25,351 nt of DNA, from positions 1-25,351 of the forward strand of contig JBGVIE010000030.1 of the NCBI GenBank assembly GCA_045122895.1, given 5' to 3'. Source of the DNA: RGIG1934 sp045122895 (GTDB taxonomy: Bacteria; Bacillota; Clostridia; Lachnospirales; Lachnospiraceae). Shown piece by piece: positions 7,094-16,147 of this stretch. Within the stretch, counting starts at the first letter, position 1, and every line of letters starts with the position of its first letter. Under the pieces are notes generated by a model. The model had not been told where the DNA came from and ran no database searches. It saw nothing but the letters and a program-made list of their open reading frames with translations. The position numbers and the translations under genes are program-made.

Positions 7094-8836
7094 ATGAATA
7101 ATAATGTAGACTCAGAAGTTTTACAGGAACTTTTGGAAATTATCGATGAAAAAAATGCAGAAATAAGATGGATGCGCCGCAAGGTACAGAATCTCGAAAA
7201 AAGAGAAGAAGACTATTTTAGAGAAGAAGGAAATTATGATATCTTAAGAAAGTCAAAAATTGGAAAAAAATTTATAATGCCATTTCTTGAGAAAAATAAG
7301 AAATATAGAGATGAAGACGGACTTAATCAGAATGACATTAAGATTATAGCCCGTTCAAAGTTTTTTGACGCAAAATGGTATCTTAAGAAATATCCGGACC
7401 TTAAGGGGATAGATATGCCTTTGGCTGAACATTATCTAAGACTTGGGTGGAAAGAAAATAGAAATCCATCAGAATATTTTGTTACTAAAGAGTATCTGAA
7501 CTTAAACAGTGGCGTCAGATATCGCAACATATGTCCGCTTCTTCATTTTGAAAAAGCAGGAAAATATGAGGGAAAGCAGTATAGACTTAATCCTGAAAAT
7601 GAGAGGGCTGATTTTAGACCTTCCGAAAAAGAGATAAAAAAATGGAAGGACAATAAAGACAAGACTAATCAGAGACTGCGTGAAAGATACAACAGGAGAC
7701 AGGTAAAGCCGGACAAGATAATTTTTTGCACCTTCCAGCACAAATACACATGCAATACTAAATATATTTGTGAGGAGTTACTTAAGAGAAATACGAATCT
7801 TGACATTGTATGGTTATATGATCCTTCGTTCAGAGATTACTATGAATATCCCAGAAAAGTCAGATTAATTCCGTTTGACAGCATTAAGGCAAAAAAGGAA
7901 TTGGCAAGTGCGAGAATTATAGTTGATAATGGTGTGATTTCATTCTCTGAAATAATAGCTAAGAAGCCTGAACAGACTGTAATATGTACATGGCATGGTT
8001 CTTTGGGATTTAAGAAGATGGGAGCAGATATTGAAATTTTGGAAGAAAAAGATGATGCAGTTGATAAGTTCTCATATAATCATGACATATTAATATCAAA
8101 TAGTACTTTTGAGGAAGAAGTATACAGAACTTCACATTGGCCAACTGCACAGATTTGGAAGCTTGGTCATGCAAGAAATGATGTTCTTATTAACAAAGAC
8201 GAAGAACGTATTAGAAAAATGAAAATCAGATTCTGTGTGGAAAATGGAATTTCTTTTGATAAGAAGTTTGTATTATATGCTCCTACATTTAGGGACGATA
8301 TGTTATGTAAGGCTAATAATTTATTACCTGACAGTGTTAAGAAAAAGGGCGTTTATGATTTGGATGTTGAGAGATTAAAAGAAGCATTACACAACAAGTT
8401 TGGTGGAGACTGGGTAGTACTTATGAGACATCATTTTGTAAATATGTCAAATAAAGCCTTAAAGAAGCTTATTCCTAAAGGAGTTGTTGATGTAACATCG
8501 TATACAGATATACAGGAACTTATGTTAATGTCAGATGTGGGTGTTACAGATTATTCAAGTTGGATTCTTGATTATATTCTTACCAGAAAACCGGGATTTT
8601 TGTTCACGGTGGATGAGGATGAATTTGAGAGAGACAGAGGAATGTATTATCCCCTAAGTGAATCTCCGCTTTCAGTGTCAGGTGATATTGATGAATTGAT
8701 GAAGAATATAGAGTCATTTGATCAGGGAGAATATGAGAACAGAATAGATGAGTTTCTGAAAGAAAAAGGATGCATAGATGATGGTCATGCAAGTGAGAGA
8801 ATTGTAGATAAAATACTTGAATTATTTGATAAATAA
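7094..8836 (+). CDS. CDP-glycerol/ribitol-type polyol phosphotransferase
   Basis: The 580-residue protein ends in a TagB/TagF/TarL-type glycerophosphotransferase domain (about residues 205-575). Key motifs are CTWHGSLGFKKMG (catalytic-type His 301), GHARNDVL (358-365), YAPTFRDD (395-402), MRHHF (444-448) and TDYSSWILDY (485-494). Enzymes of this family transfer glycerol- or ribitol-phosphate from a CDP donor onto a teichoic-acid chain at the inner membrane face. Before it are a charged coiled coil (about 5-45) and a module (about 88-165) with FFDAKWYLKKYPDL and LAEHYLRLGWKENRNPSEYF, a pattern seen beside glycan assembly enzymes. There is no clear transmembrane segment. It starts 14 bases after the SDR stop, with AGGAG nine bases before the ATG. 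Confidence 0.85.
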   Translation: MNNNVDSEVLQELLEIIDEKNAEIRWMRRKVQNLEKREEDYFREEGNYDILRKSKIGKKFIMPFLEKNKKYRDEDGLNQNDIKIIARSKFFDAKWYLKKYPDLKGIDMPLAEHYLRLGWKENRNPSEYFVTKEYLNLNSGVRYRNICPLLHFEKAGKYEGKQYRLNPENERADFRPSEKEIKKWKDNKDKTNQRLRERYNRRQVKPDKIIFCTFQHKYTCNTKYICEELLKRNTNLDIVWLYDPSFRDYYEYPRKVRLIPFDSIKAKKELASARIIVDNGVISFSEIIAKKPEQTVICTWHGSLGFKKMGADIEILEEKDDAVDKFSYNHDILISNSTFEEEVYRTSHWPTAQIWKLGHARNDVLINKDEERIRKMKIRFCVENGISFDKKFVLYAPTFRDDMLCKANNLLPDSVKKKGVYDLDVERLKEALHNKFGGDWVVLMRHHFVNMSNKALKKLIPKGVVDVTSYTDIQELMLMSDVGVTDYSSWILDYILTRKPGFLFTVDEDEFERDRGMYYPLSESPLSVSGDIDELMKNIESFDQGEYENRIDEFLKEKGCIDDGHASERIVDKILELFDK

Positions 8837-8850
8837 ATGGAGGAAAATAG

Positions 8851-9567
8851 ATGAATACAGCATTGATTTTTGCCGGTGGAACAGGTCAGAGAATGAAATC
8901 TGTAACAAAACCTAAACAGTTTTTGGAACTGTACGGAAAACCTATTATTATTTACACAATAGAATTATTTGAAAATAATGATGAAATTGATGGAATAGTG
9001 GTTGTTTGTTTAGAAAGCTGGATTCCGTATTTGGAGAAGCTATTGGATAAATTTCAAATCAAGAAGGTTAAGGCGATTGTTCCGGGTGGAGAGAGTGGTC
9101 AGGCATCTATTAGAAATGGAGTTAATAAGCTTTCGCAACTGTACCCGGAAGATAGTATTGTTTTAATCCATGATGGTGTACGTCCATTGATTACTAATCA
9201 GACGATTACAGATAACATTGCTATGGTTAAGAAATGTGGTAACTGTATTACTACAGCACCGGCAATAGAAACCATAGCTCTTAAGACAGATACTGAACTT
9301 GTAGGTGATATTATTGAAAGAAGCAAGGCGGTTATGGCCAGAGCTCCACAAAGCTTTTACTTGAAGGATATCAAGAAATCACATGACTTGGCAGTCGCAG
9401 AAGGAAGAGAAGACTTTATCGATTCAGCTTGTATGATGAAACATTATGGACATGCTCTTCATATTGTGGAGGGACCGGCAGAAAATATTAAAATTACCAC
9501 CCCTACAGATTTTTATTGCTTTAGGGCAATTACTGATTCAAGAGAGAATTCTCAGATATTTGGATAA
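8851..9567 (+). CDS. tarI: IspD/TarI-type cytidylyltransferase, probably polyol-phosphate
   Basis: The 238-residue protein has the CTP-binding start FAGGTGQRMKSVTKPKQF, matching the AGGxGxRM...PKQF signature shared by IspD and TarI. It continues LELYGKPIIIYTIELFE, HDGVRPL (about 106-112) and RAPQSFYLKDI. TarI makes CDP-ribitol from CTP and ribitol 5-phosphate; IspD makes CDP-methylerythritol for isoprenoids. I favour the TarI-like role because the gene lies between two CDP-polyol phosphotransferase genes; the sequence alone does not exclude IspD. No TarJ-type alcohol dehydrogenase lies next to it; the SDR at 6018 might supply the reductase step, which is speculative. GGAGG is present about eight bases before the ATG and the gap to the previous gene is 14 bases. 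Confidence 0.75.
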   Translation: MNTALIFAGGTGQRMKSVTKPKQFLELYGKPIIIYTIELFENNDEIDGIVVVCLESWIPYLEKLLDKFQIKKVKAIVPGGESGQASIRNGVNKLSQLYPEDSIVLIHDGVRPLITNQTITDNIAMVKKCGNCITTAPAIETIALKTDTELVGDIIERSKAVMARAPQSFYLKDIKKSHDLAVAEGREDFIDSACMMKHYGHALHIVEGPAENIKITTPTDFYCFRAITDSRENSQIFG

Positions 9568-9601
9568 AAAAAGATAATATAATAGCAATGAGGAAAGATC
9601 T

Positions 9602-12600
9602 ATGATAAGTAAAATAAAAAAACTCTTAAAATTCGATACGGAAAGTGTGAATGAAAATATAGACGAAGAAACAGAAAGTGTTTTGGAGGAAGAATTTGTT
9701 GATGATACTGTTATGGATATAAAGGAAAGTGACAAGCGTAAGGTATGGGCATTTTGTGCAGGTCAATACAGTAATGACTTTAGAGGAAATCCTAAATATC
9801 TCTTTATATATATCAATAAATACCGTCCGGATATAGAAGCATATTGGTTATGTGACAGTGTTGATATTATTTTACAAATACGGGAAATGGGATATAAGGC
9901 ATACAAACTCAATACATTGCAGGCTGAGCAGGCAATTGACAAAACAGGAGTATTGGTATGTGAACAGGTAAAGATGGTAATTCCTGCCGGACTTGAAAAT
10001 GCTGTATATTTGAATCTTTGGCATGGAGTAGGTGGAGTAAAAGCTGTCGAAAGAAGTATTAGTGAAGGAATTTTAGTAGAGGAAATCGCTAAGAAATATA
10101 TCGAAAAAAATATTTTTTACAGAGAGAATGAGTTATACTTAGCTCCATCATCATTTATCGAAAAAATAGCTATAGAACAGTTGGGATTATCGGAGGAAAA
10201 AATTGTAAGAGCAGGATATCCAAGATGTATATATCAGAAACAATATGAACGTGTGGAAACTTTTGACCACAATATTATTGAGAATAGAGGATTGCCAAAG
10301 GATACCCGAATAGCCGCATATACTCCAACGTATAGAAATAACCAGAAAGGTGAGTTGTTTACAGCCGCCATACCGGATGTTGCACGAATGATAGAGGTGT
10401 GTGAGAGAGAGCATATTCTTATGATATTTAAGATGCATCCATTGCTTGAAAAAGAAGCTGGATTTTTACAGGCTAAACAGGCATATCAGGATAATCCATG
10501 GATAATGTTTTGGGATAACAGGGATGATTTTTATGAAGTCTTAGACAGAGTGGATTTGTGTATAATGGATTACTCATCTATATTCACAGATTTTGTGCTT
10601 GCAGGAGTAAAACATTTTCTTAGATACACCTTTGATTTTACAGGGGAAGACTTAGATTTTCCGATGGATTACGACGAGGTAACTCTTGGCAGAAAATGCT
10701 TTAATTATGACGAACTGCTAGGTGCACTTACCAATTATGAGTCGGATGATTTGACAGAAGATCTTAAGAGAATTCATAAATTATACTGGGAATTTAATCG
10801 TGAAGACAGTATGGACAGAATTATTGATAAAACCGTCAATTTTGTTCCAGAGAGAAAAGAATATAAGAATCTATACAGTTTTGATATATTTGATACACTT
10901 ATTTCGAGAAAGGTTCTTGCTCCAGAGGGCATCTTCTACTATGTTCAGGAAAAAATGAAATTTTACACAGATATGTATCCATCATATCTGATAGAGAACT
11001 TTCCGCAGATTCGTGCTAATGCTGAAGCTAATATGCGTGAATATTATAATCGTTCTATTGTTGAGCGCGATGATGAAAGATGTGAGATTAGTTTTGAGGA
11101 AATATATAGAAGAATTCAGACAGTTTATGATATAAGCGATGAAGCTATGCATAAGCTTATGGAATGGGAAATGGAATGTGAATTAGATAACGTAATTCCA
11201 CTGTATGCCCAGATAAATACTGTAAAAGAGTTAGTTAAAAATGATGAAACTGTGGTACTTATCAGTGATATGTATTTGCCAAAGGAGTTTATTCAGAAGA
11301 TGCTTGCGAAAGCCGATCCTTTGCTGGCAACAATACCTTTATTTTTGTCCAGTGAACTTGGATATCAGAAATCGCGTAAATCCTTATATTTAGAAGTATA
11401 CCGTCAGTATGGAACGGAATATAATTTTGGGAAATGGATTCATACAGGTGATAATGGCTTCTCTGATCAGAAAATGGCAAGGGCTCTAAATATTATAACA
11501 AGAAAAATAGAGGCAGTTAAATTTGATGAATATGAAGAAACTTTGGTAAATGAGCTAAAATGCTATGATGGTTATTTAGTGGCAGCTGCGATGGCCAGAT
11601 TCCGCACAGAACATCCTCATAGAAGACAAAGATTTGCTTATGAATATATTTCGTTGTTGTTTGTACCATATGTACGTTGGGCATTACATTCAGCAGTAAA
11701 AAATGGAGATAAGGTTGTATATTTTATTTCAAGGGATGGTCATCAGCTTAAGAAAATAGCAGATGTTATTATCAAAGAAGATAATCTGGACATTGAAGCA
11801 AAATATATATATGCATCCAGAAGAACCTGGAGAATTCCGTCATTTTATGATCATATAGATGTGGGCTTTTGGGGACAGGGATATGGAAATATGGCCAGAG
11901 TGGATTCATTAAAGAGATTACTCAAAGCATTAGACATGAATGAGAAAGAGTTTAGAGAAATATTCCCTGAATTTAACAATATTACTTATGAGACAGAAAT
12001 AGATCGTGAACAGATAGAAGATATGTCAGAAATCTTCAAGAACTCTGAGAAATATGAGAAGTTCTTATTGGCTAAAGCAGCAGAAGAGAGAAAGCCGGTG
12101 TGTGCATACCTGAAGCAGGAAATGGATTGTGATAAACAATTTTCAATAATCGAATACTGGGGCAGAGGCTATACACAGGAAAACTTTACAAGATTATGGC
12201 ATGATATCAAAGGGAAAAAAGAACCTGTAACATTCTATTATTCAAGAAGTACGCTGCCTTCTGATGAATGGAATATCAGAAAGAATTTTACCACTAATAC
12301 ATCATCCCAGGCATTTATTGAATCTATATTTGCATGTATCAATTATAAATCAATTCAGGAATATGTTTATAAGGATGGTCGCCTGGAACCGGTGATAGAG
12401 CCAAATGATTGTGATGTTAAGCTGTTTTATGCAATGGAACAGTTTTTACCAAAGTTTGCTAAGGATTATTGTCGCTTATCTCTTACAGATGCTGATAGAA
12501 CAGGAAGAGCACTTATTGATTTTGCAATCGAATTCCATAGGAATAATCAGTGGAATTCATTCTTTACGGGAATATTAGCAAAGTTAGTAGATTCAGTGGA

Positions 12601-13954
12601 AATGTATGGTGAGAAGAAAGAGTATGCGAAGGAATTTTCAATAGCAGATATAGAAGAACTAAGAGATGGAGGAACTGTAGCGGGAATATCAAAGAGTTAT
12701 GAAATGTCATACGGTCGTTCAACAGAAGAAGTTAAAGAGATGTTCAGAGAGTTGTATCAGGTTGAATCAGTGGAGCCTATTAAGATGGGAGTAAAGCTCA
12801 CGAGGGAGCAGATAGAGGTTAGCAAAGAGTATCGTAAGAAGACAGATCAGTTAATGATGTTAATCTCTGAGATGAATAAGTTGTATGACAGAGCAATATT
12901 TAAACACAGCGTGGAAGAGAGAATTTTGGTTATAACGGATTCTGCTAAATTCTCAAAAGAAGAGTATGGCAGCATAATAAATGTGTTAGACAATCAGGAT
13001 ATATACAAGGTTCAGAAGATAGCTCTTGGAAAAAATACAGCTTCTAATGAGAAAGTGGCAGAGGCACTTGCAAAAGCCAAGTATATTATTACGGCTCATC
13101 CTATAGCATTACTTAGTGGTATTGAGTGGAGAAAAGATACTCGTCTGATATTGACAGGAGGTGGACCAATATCATATCTTGCATGCGGTATGGCTGCTAA
13201 ATATAAGATTAATACAGTAGCTAAGTATAATAAACTGTGTCAGGGAATGGAAATAAATGCAGTACAGCTTCCATCAGAAAGCTGTATAGATGGTTTTGAT
13301 AAGAGTTATAATGGAAATACAATGCTTCAGTATCTGGTGACAGGAAATTGTGTGACAGATTTGTATTTTAATGAGCAATATAAGGAAAATGCTAAAAAGA
13401 AGCTTCTTGAAGAATTTCCGGAATCTGCAGGTAAAACAGTCATTTGCTACGTGCCATATTTCAGATACAGGAATGAGGAAAGTAAATATGTCAATATGAT
13501 GGATATTAAGCTATTGCAGGAAAAACTAGGAAACGATTATGTGATACTGGTAAATATGCACGGGGATTATGTTGAAGGTTGCACTAATCTCATAGAAATT
13601 GATGGATTTGCTAAGGATATGACAGGAAAGATGTCCATAAGGGCACAGTTTTGTGCAGCAGATATTATTGTCGGTGATTACAGAGACAGTATGTTTGAAA
13701 CCCCTTTGTTAAATGTACCGGTATTTATGACAAATTGGGATCAGGATAAGTTTGAAATGAATAGAAATACGCTATATTCAATGAATGAGCTTCAATATGG
13801 TGTATCAGTAAAAAATACAGAGGATTTTGCTGAAAAAGTTATGAATATAGGAAATTACGATTATGGCATTTCAAAAATGTTCGTAGAGAAATATTTGAAA
13901 AATTGTGACGGTCATTCGGCAGAGAAATTATTTGCTGGATTAGCTGATTTGTGA
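9602..13954 (+). CDS. Giant multidomain polyol phosphotransferase/HAD-like fusion
   Basis: A single 1450-residue frame with at least four parts. Residues 45-410 form a TagB/TagF-type phosphotransferase with LWHGVGG (His 141), YTPTYRNN (240-247), FKMHP (276-280) and MDYSSIFTDF (322-331). Residues 424-650 form a HAD-like domain: FDIFDTLISRK (nucleophile-position Asp 428), VLISDMYLP (552-560) and HTGDNGFSDQKMAR (614-627). Position +2 after Asp 428 is Phe, not the Asp of phosphatases. Residues 675-1060 hold a region with VVYFISRDGHQLKK often seen with such HADs. Residues 1105-1450 look like a second phosphotransferase fold that is degenerate, with LTGGGPI where WHG is expected and VGDYRDS in place of TDYSS. 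It ends four bases into a possible GTG start of dtd. GAGGAAAG precedes the ATG. Likely role: making or decorating a polyol-phosphate wall polymer at the membrane. Confidence 0.8.
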   Translation: MISKIKKLLKFDTESVNENIDEETESVLEEEFVDDTVMDIKESDKRKVWAFCAGQYSNDFRGNPKYLFIYINKYRPDIEAYWLCDSVDIILQIREMGYKAYKLNTLQAEQAIDKTGVLVCEQVKMVIPAGLENAVYLNLWHGVGGVKAVERSISEGILVEEIAKKYIEKNIFYRENELYLAPSSFIEKIAIEQLGLSEEKIVRAGYPRCIYQKQYERVETFDHNIIENRGLPKDTRIAAYTPTYRNNQKGELFTAAIPDVARMIEVCEREHILMIFKMHPLLEKEAGFLQAKQAYQDNPWIMFWDNRDDFYEVLDRVDLCIMDYSSIFTDFVLAGVKHFLRYTFDFTGEDLDFPMDYDEVTLGRKCFNYDELLGALTNYESDDLTEDLKRIHKLYWEFNREDSMDRIIDKTVNFVPERKEYKNLYSFDIFDTLISRKVLAPEGIFYYVQEKMKFYTDMYPSYLIENFPQIRANAEANMREYYNRSIVERDDERCEISFEEIYRRIQTVYDISDEAMHKLMEWEMECELDNVIPLYAQINTVKELVKNDETVVLISDMYLPKEFIQKMLAKADPLLATIPLFLSSELGYQKSRKSLYLEVYRQYGTEYNFGKWIHTGDNGFSDQKMARALNIITRKIEAVKFDEYEETLVNELKCYDGYLVAAAMARFRTEHPHRRQRFAYEYISLLFVPYVRWALHSAVKNGDKVVYFISRDGHQLKKIADVIIKEDNLDIEAKYIYASRRTWRIPSFYDHIDVGFWGQGYGNMARVDSLKRLLKALDMNEKEFREIFPEFNNITYETEIDREQIEDMSEIFKNSEKYEKFLLAKAAEERKPVCAYLKQEMDCDKQFSIIEYWGRGYTQENFTRLWHDIKGKKEPVTFYYSRSTLPSDEWNIRKNFTTNTSSQAFIESIFACINYKSIQEYVYKDGRLEPVIEPNDCDVKLFYAMEQFLPKFAKDYCRLSLTDADRTGRALIDFAIEFHRNNQWNSFFTGILAKLVDSVEMYGEKKEYAKEFSIADIEELRDGGTVAGISKSYEMSYGRSTEEVKEMFRELYQVESVEPIKMGVKLTREQIEVSKEYRKKTDQLMMLISEMNKLYDRAIFKHSVEERILVITDSAKFSKEEYGSIINVLDNQDIYKVQKIALGKNTASNEKVAEALAKAKYIITAHPIALLSGIEWRKDTRLILTGGGPISYLACGMAAKYKINTVAKYNKLCQGMEINAVQLPSESCIDGFDKSYNGNTMLQYLVTGNCVTDLYFNEQYKENAKKKLLEEFPESAGKTVICYVPYFRYRNEESKYVNMMDIKLLQEKLGNDYVILVNMHGDYVEGCTNLIEIDGFAKDMTGKMSIRAQFCAADIIVGDYRDSMFETPLLNVPVFMTNWDQDKFEMNRNTLYSMNELQYGVSVKNTEDFAEKVMNIGNYDYGISKMFVEKYLKNCDGHSAEKLFAGLADL

Positions 13955-13962
13955 GGAAGATT

Positions 13963-14409
13963 ATGCGTTTTGTAATTCAGAGAGTAAAACATTCAAAGGT
14001 AACCATTGATGGCAAGATAAGAGGTCAGATAGATAAAGGATTTATGGTTCTTATTGGAATAGCGTCTGATGATACAGTAGCGATTGCCGATAAAATGATT
14101 AAGAAAATGACAAATATGAGAATCTTTGAAGATGAGAATGGAAAGACAAATCTAGGGCTTAAGGAGGTAGGAGGAAGTCTTCTGCTTATATCACAATTTA
14201 CTCTGTATGCTGACTGTAAAAAAGGGAACAGACCTTCGTTCATAAAAGCGGGAGCACCTGATATGGCGAGTGAAATGTATGAATATATAATAAAAAAATG
14301 CAAGGAAGAGATTGACATAGTAGAGCAGGGGGAATTCGGTGCAGATATGAAGGTGGAGCTTCTCAATGACGGACCATTTACGATACTGCTTGACAGCGAT
14401 TCATTGTAA
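13963..14409 (+). CDS. dtd: D-aminoacyl-tRNA deacylase
   Basis: The 149-residue protein (MRFVIQRVKHSKVTIDG) is a full-length DTD. It has the two signature loops: SQFTLYADCKKGNRPSF in the middle and ELLNDGPFTILLD at the end, where the Gly-Pro pair gives the chiral-proofreading site (most members have NDGPVT; here Val is Phe). It hydrolyses D-aminoacyl-tRNA, and mischarged glycyl-tRNA, in the cytoplasm. ATG 13963 is preferred over the in-frame GTG 13951 because GAGGAAG sits just before it. The gene follows the giant transferase by eight bases, so it is probably expressed from the same transcript, although the functions are unrelated. Confidence 0.95.
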   Translation: MRFVIQRVKHSKVTIDGKIRGQIDKGFMVLIGIASDDTVAIADKMIKKMTNMRIFEDENGKTNLGLKEVGGSLLLISQFTLYADCKKGNRPSFIKAGAPDMASEMYEYIIKKCKEEIDIVEQGEFGADMKVELLNDGPFTILLDSDSL

Positions 14410-14417
14410 TTATTTGC

Positions 14418-14445
14418 TACAGTTTTTTATAAAAAATGCCGATAC
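14418..14445 (+). promoter_or_regulatory. Sigma-28 (SigD/FliA) type promoter
   Basis: TACAGTTT (14418-14425), a 12-base spacer, then GCCGATAC (14438-14445). The flagellar sigma-28 consensus is TAAAGTTT, about 11 bases, GCCGATAA, so each box has a single mismatch. It is 73 bases before the start of the gene at 14519 and lies outside coding sequence. Confidence 0.6.
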
Positions 14446-14518
14446 ATACTATAAGGTAACTTGTAGTTAAATGGTCAAAATGGAGTTTGACAATCATATG
14501 TTCATGGAGGTAGAGAAT

Positions 14519-15232
14519 ATGAGTAGTGTATCAGCGTATGCAAATGGAGTGAATGATGTAAAAGAGACAGAGATGGCTTCAAAGAAGACAAACGTAAGTG
14601 GCAGAACAATTGGTAAACCTGAGTTGTCAGAGAAGGCAGCTAAGTACTATGAGAGCCTTAAGAAGAAGTACAACAATATGGACTTTATTCTTGTAAGTAA
14701 GGATCAGAAGGAGCAGGCGAAGGCACAGGCGGCAAGTTATGCAAACGCAGGCAAAATGGTTGTGCTTATCGATGAAGAGAAGATTGAGAAGATGGCGGAG
14801 GATGAGAAATTCCGCAATCAGTACGAGGGTATTATCAGGAATGCTGCAACAGGAATGAATCAGCTAAAGAAGGAGCTTCAAAGCTCTGGTACGGAGGTAA
14901 AGGGCTTTGGAATGCAGGTGAATGATAACGGTACTGCATCATATTTTGCAGTACTTAAGAAATCATCAGCAGATCAGAAAGCAAGAATTGAGAAAAAAGC
15001 TGAACAGAAGAAGGCAGATAAAAAAGCTGAAGAAAAAAAGGCTGCGAAGAAAGAATTAGAGGAACGTATCAAAGAGGGTGCCGATGAAAAGGACGATACA
15101 GTCACAATCAGTGCTAACTCAATAGAAGCGTTAATTCAGAAAATTAGCGATTACACTTTTGCACAGCGAAGCGATAATATTCAGACAGAAAGTGAGAAAC
15201 AGATAGGACAGAACTTCGATTTTAGAGGATAG
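14519..15232 (+). CDS. DUF6033-like lysine-rich protein
   Basis: The 237-residue protein has a flexible, Ser/Lys-rich start, a compact middle (about residues 30-155: KYYESLKKKYNNMDFILVSK, VVLIDEEKIEKMAEDEKFR, GFGMQVNDNGTASYFAVLK), a long lysine/alanine/glutamate coiled coil (about 158-190) and a short C-terminus ending QNFDFRG. It resembles proteins labelled DUF6033 in Lachnospiraceae; function is not known to me. ATG 14519 is chosen over the in-frame ATG 14471 because GGAGG (14506-14510) sits eight bases before it. No signal peptide or membrane helix is seen. A sigma-28-like promoter lies upstream and a second coiled-coil gene follows by 18 bases, suggesting a two-gene unit tied to motility control. 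Confidence 0.65.
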   Translation: MSSVSAYANGVNDVKETEMASKKTNVSGRTIGKPELSEKAAKYYESLKKKYNNMDFILVSKDQKEQAKAQAASYANAGKMVVLIDEEKIEKMAEDEKFRNQYEGIIRNAATGMNQLKKELQSSGTEVKGFGMQVNDNGTASYFAVLKKSSADQKARIEKKAEQKKADKKAEEKKAAKKELEERIKEGADEKDDTVTISANSIEALIQKISDYTFAQRSDNIQTESEKQIGQNFDFRG

Positions 15233-15250
15233 GATTGGAGGCGTTCTTGT

Positions 15251-16087
15251 ATGAATAATATTAATTCGATTTTTGCAAATAATTATATTCAAAGGACGAA
15301 TCCTTTTCTTAAGAAAGATATGAAGAGCAAGCTAAGGCAGCTGAGCGATACAAAGCCTGACACTGATAAAACAGGTATCGATGCAATTCTGGAAAGCAGT
15401 AAGAGTTATCTCGAAACACTTAAGGCTGAGAGGGTAAAGATGAGCGATACCGCCCTTAAGACTAAGAGTCAGAAATATCAGTATAAGGATTTGTCGGCAA
15501 GAATAGTCAGAAGCAAGACTTCCATATCGGCAAGACAGCTTGCGAGTCAGGCACGTAGAGAGGTGCAAAGGCTTAAGCGTGAGAGAAGAAATGCAGAGGG
15601 TGATACTAAAGAGCTTGATGCTGCAATTGAACATGCAAAGTCTATGGAGCGCGTCGCCAGAAAGAAGGCAAGACATCTTGAACAGGAAGAACTGGCAAAA
15701 GGATATGGCAATATAGGAATCGTAAATACATCAGAAGAAGAGGATACAGAGACTTCTGAAGATGTTGAACATAAAGAAGCAGAATATGAAGAGATAGAAT
15801 GTGAAGCTGCAAAAGAGGAATATGTTGATTTTGAAGGACTTGAAGCATACGAAGAAATACAGGATGAGATGTTTGATGAGATGTCAGAAGAACTTAAGGC
15901 TTTGCTGGAGGAAATGGGACTTGAGGAGACGACAGAGTCAGTTTATGATTTAGAGCCTGATGATATTAAAGCAATGAAAATAAAACATCGAAACAGCGAG
16001 ATGAAGGATATAGTAAAAGCAGATACCAATTATTTAAAAGTGATATTTGAGGGATTTAACGAACAGAGGATAGATATCACAATATAG
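15251..16087 (+). CDS. Coiled-coil protein with acidic tail, function unknown
   Basis: The 278-residue protein starts MNNINSIFANNYIQRTNPF. Residues 70-150 are strongly basic and helical (RQLASQARREVQRLKRERRN, then ERVARKKARHLEQEELAKG). Residues 160-235 are extremely acidic (repeated Glu/Asp with DEMFDEMSEELKALLEEMGL). No signal peptide or membrane helix is seen and no catalytic motif is recognised. It follows the DUF6033-like gene by 18 bases with GGAGG (15236-15240) ten bases before the ATG, and is closed by a strong terminator, so the pair is one transcription unit. Charge separation and helices suggest a structural or binding protein; with a sigma-28-like promoter upstream, a flagellum-related role is possible but unproven. 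Confidence 0.6.
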   Translation: MNNINSIFANNYIQRTNPFLKKDMKSKLRQLSDTKPDTDKTGIDAILESSKSYLETLKAERVKMSDTALKTKSQKYQYKDLSARIVRSKTSISARQLASQARREVQRLKRERRNAEGDTKELDAAIEHAKSMERVARKKARHLEQEELAKGYGNIGIVNTSEEEDTETSEDVEHKEAEYEEIECEAAKEEYVDFEGLEAYEEIQDEMFDEMSEELKALLEEMGLEETTESVYDLEPDDIKAMKIKHRNSEMKDIVKADTNYLKVIFEGFNEQRIDITI

Positions 16088-16090
16088 ATA

Positions 16091-16134
16091 AAAAAACAGC
16101 TTATGTGAGGTGAAAATCATATAAGCTGTTTTTT
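16091..16134 (+). terminator. Strong rho-independent terminator
   Basis: A perfect 14-bp stem (AAAAAACAGCTTAT with ATAAGCTGTTTTTT) encloses a 16-base loop and continues into a T-run to 16136. It ends the two-gene unit at 14519-16087; the A-run on the left arm also allows function in the other direction. Confidence 0.85.
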
Positions 16135-16147
16135 TTGTGCAAAATAC

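Noticed and set aside
9163..9351. Short minus-strand frame opposite the cytidylyltransferase gene
   Set aside because: No ribosome site and no recognisable protein features; it is opposite a conserved gene.
14086..14093. GCCGATAA inside dtd, as a second sigma-28 box
   Set aside because: It is within coding sequence and has no -35 box at the right distance.
14471..14518. Upstream ATG for the DUF6033-like gene
   Set aside because: No ribosome site before it, while GGAGG is ideally placed for ATG 14519.
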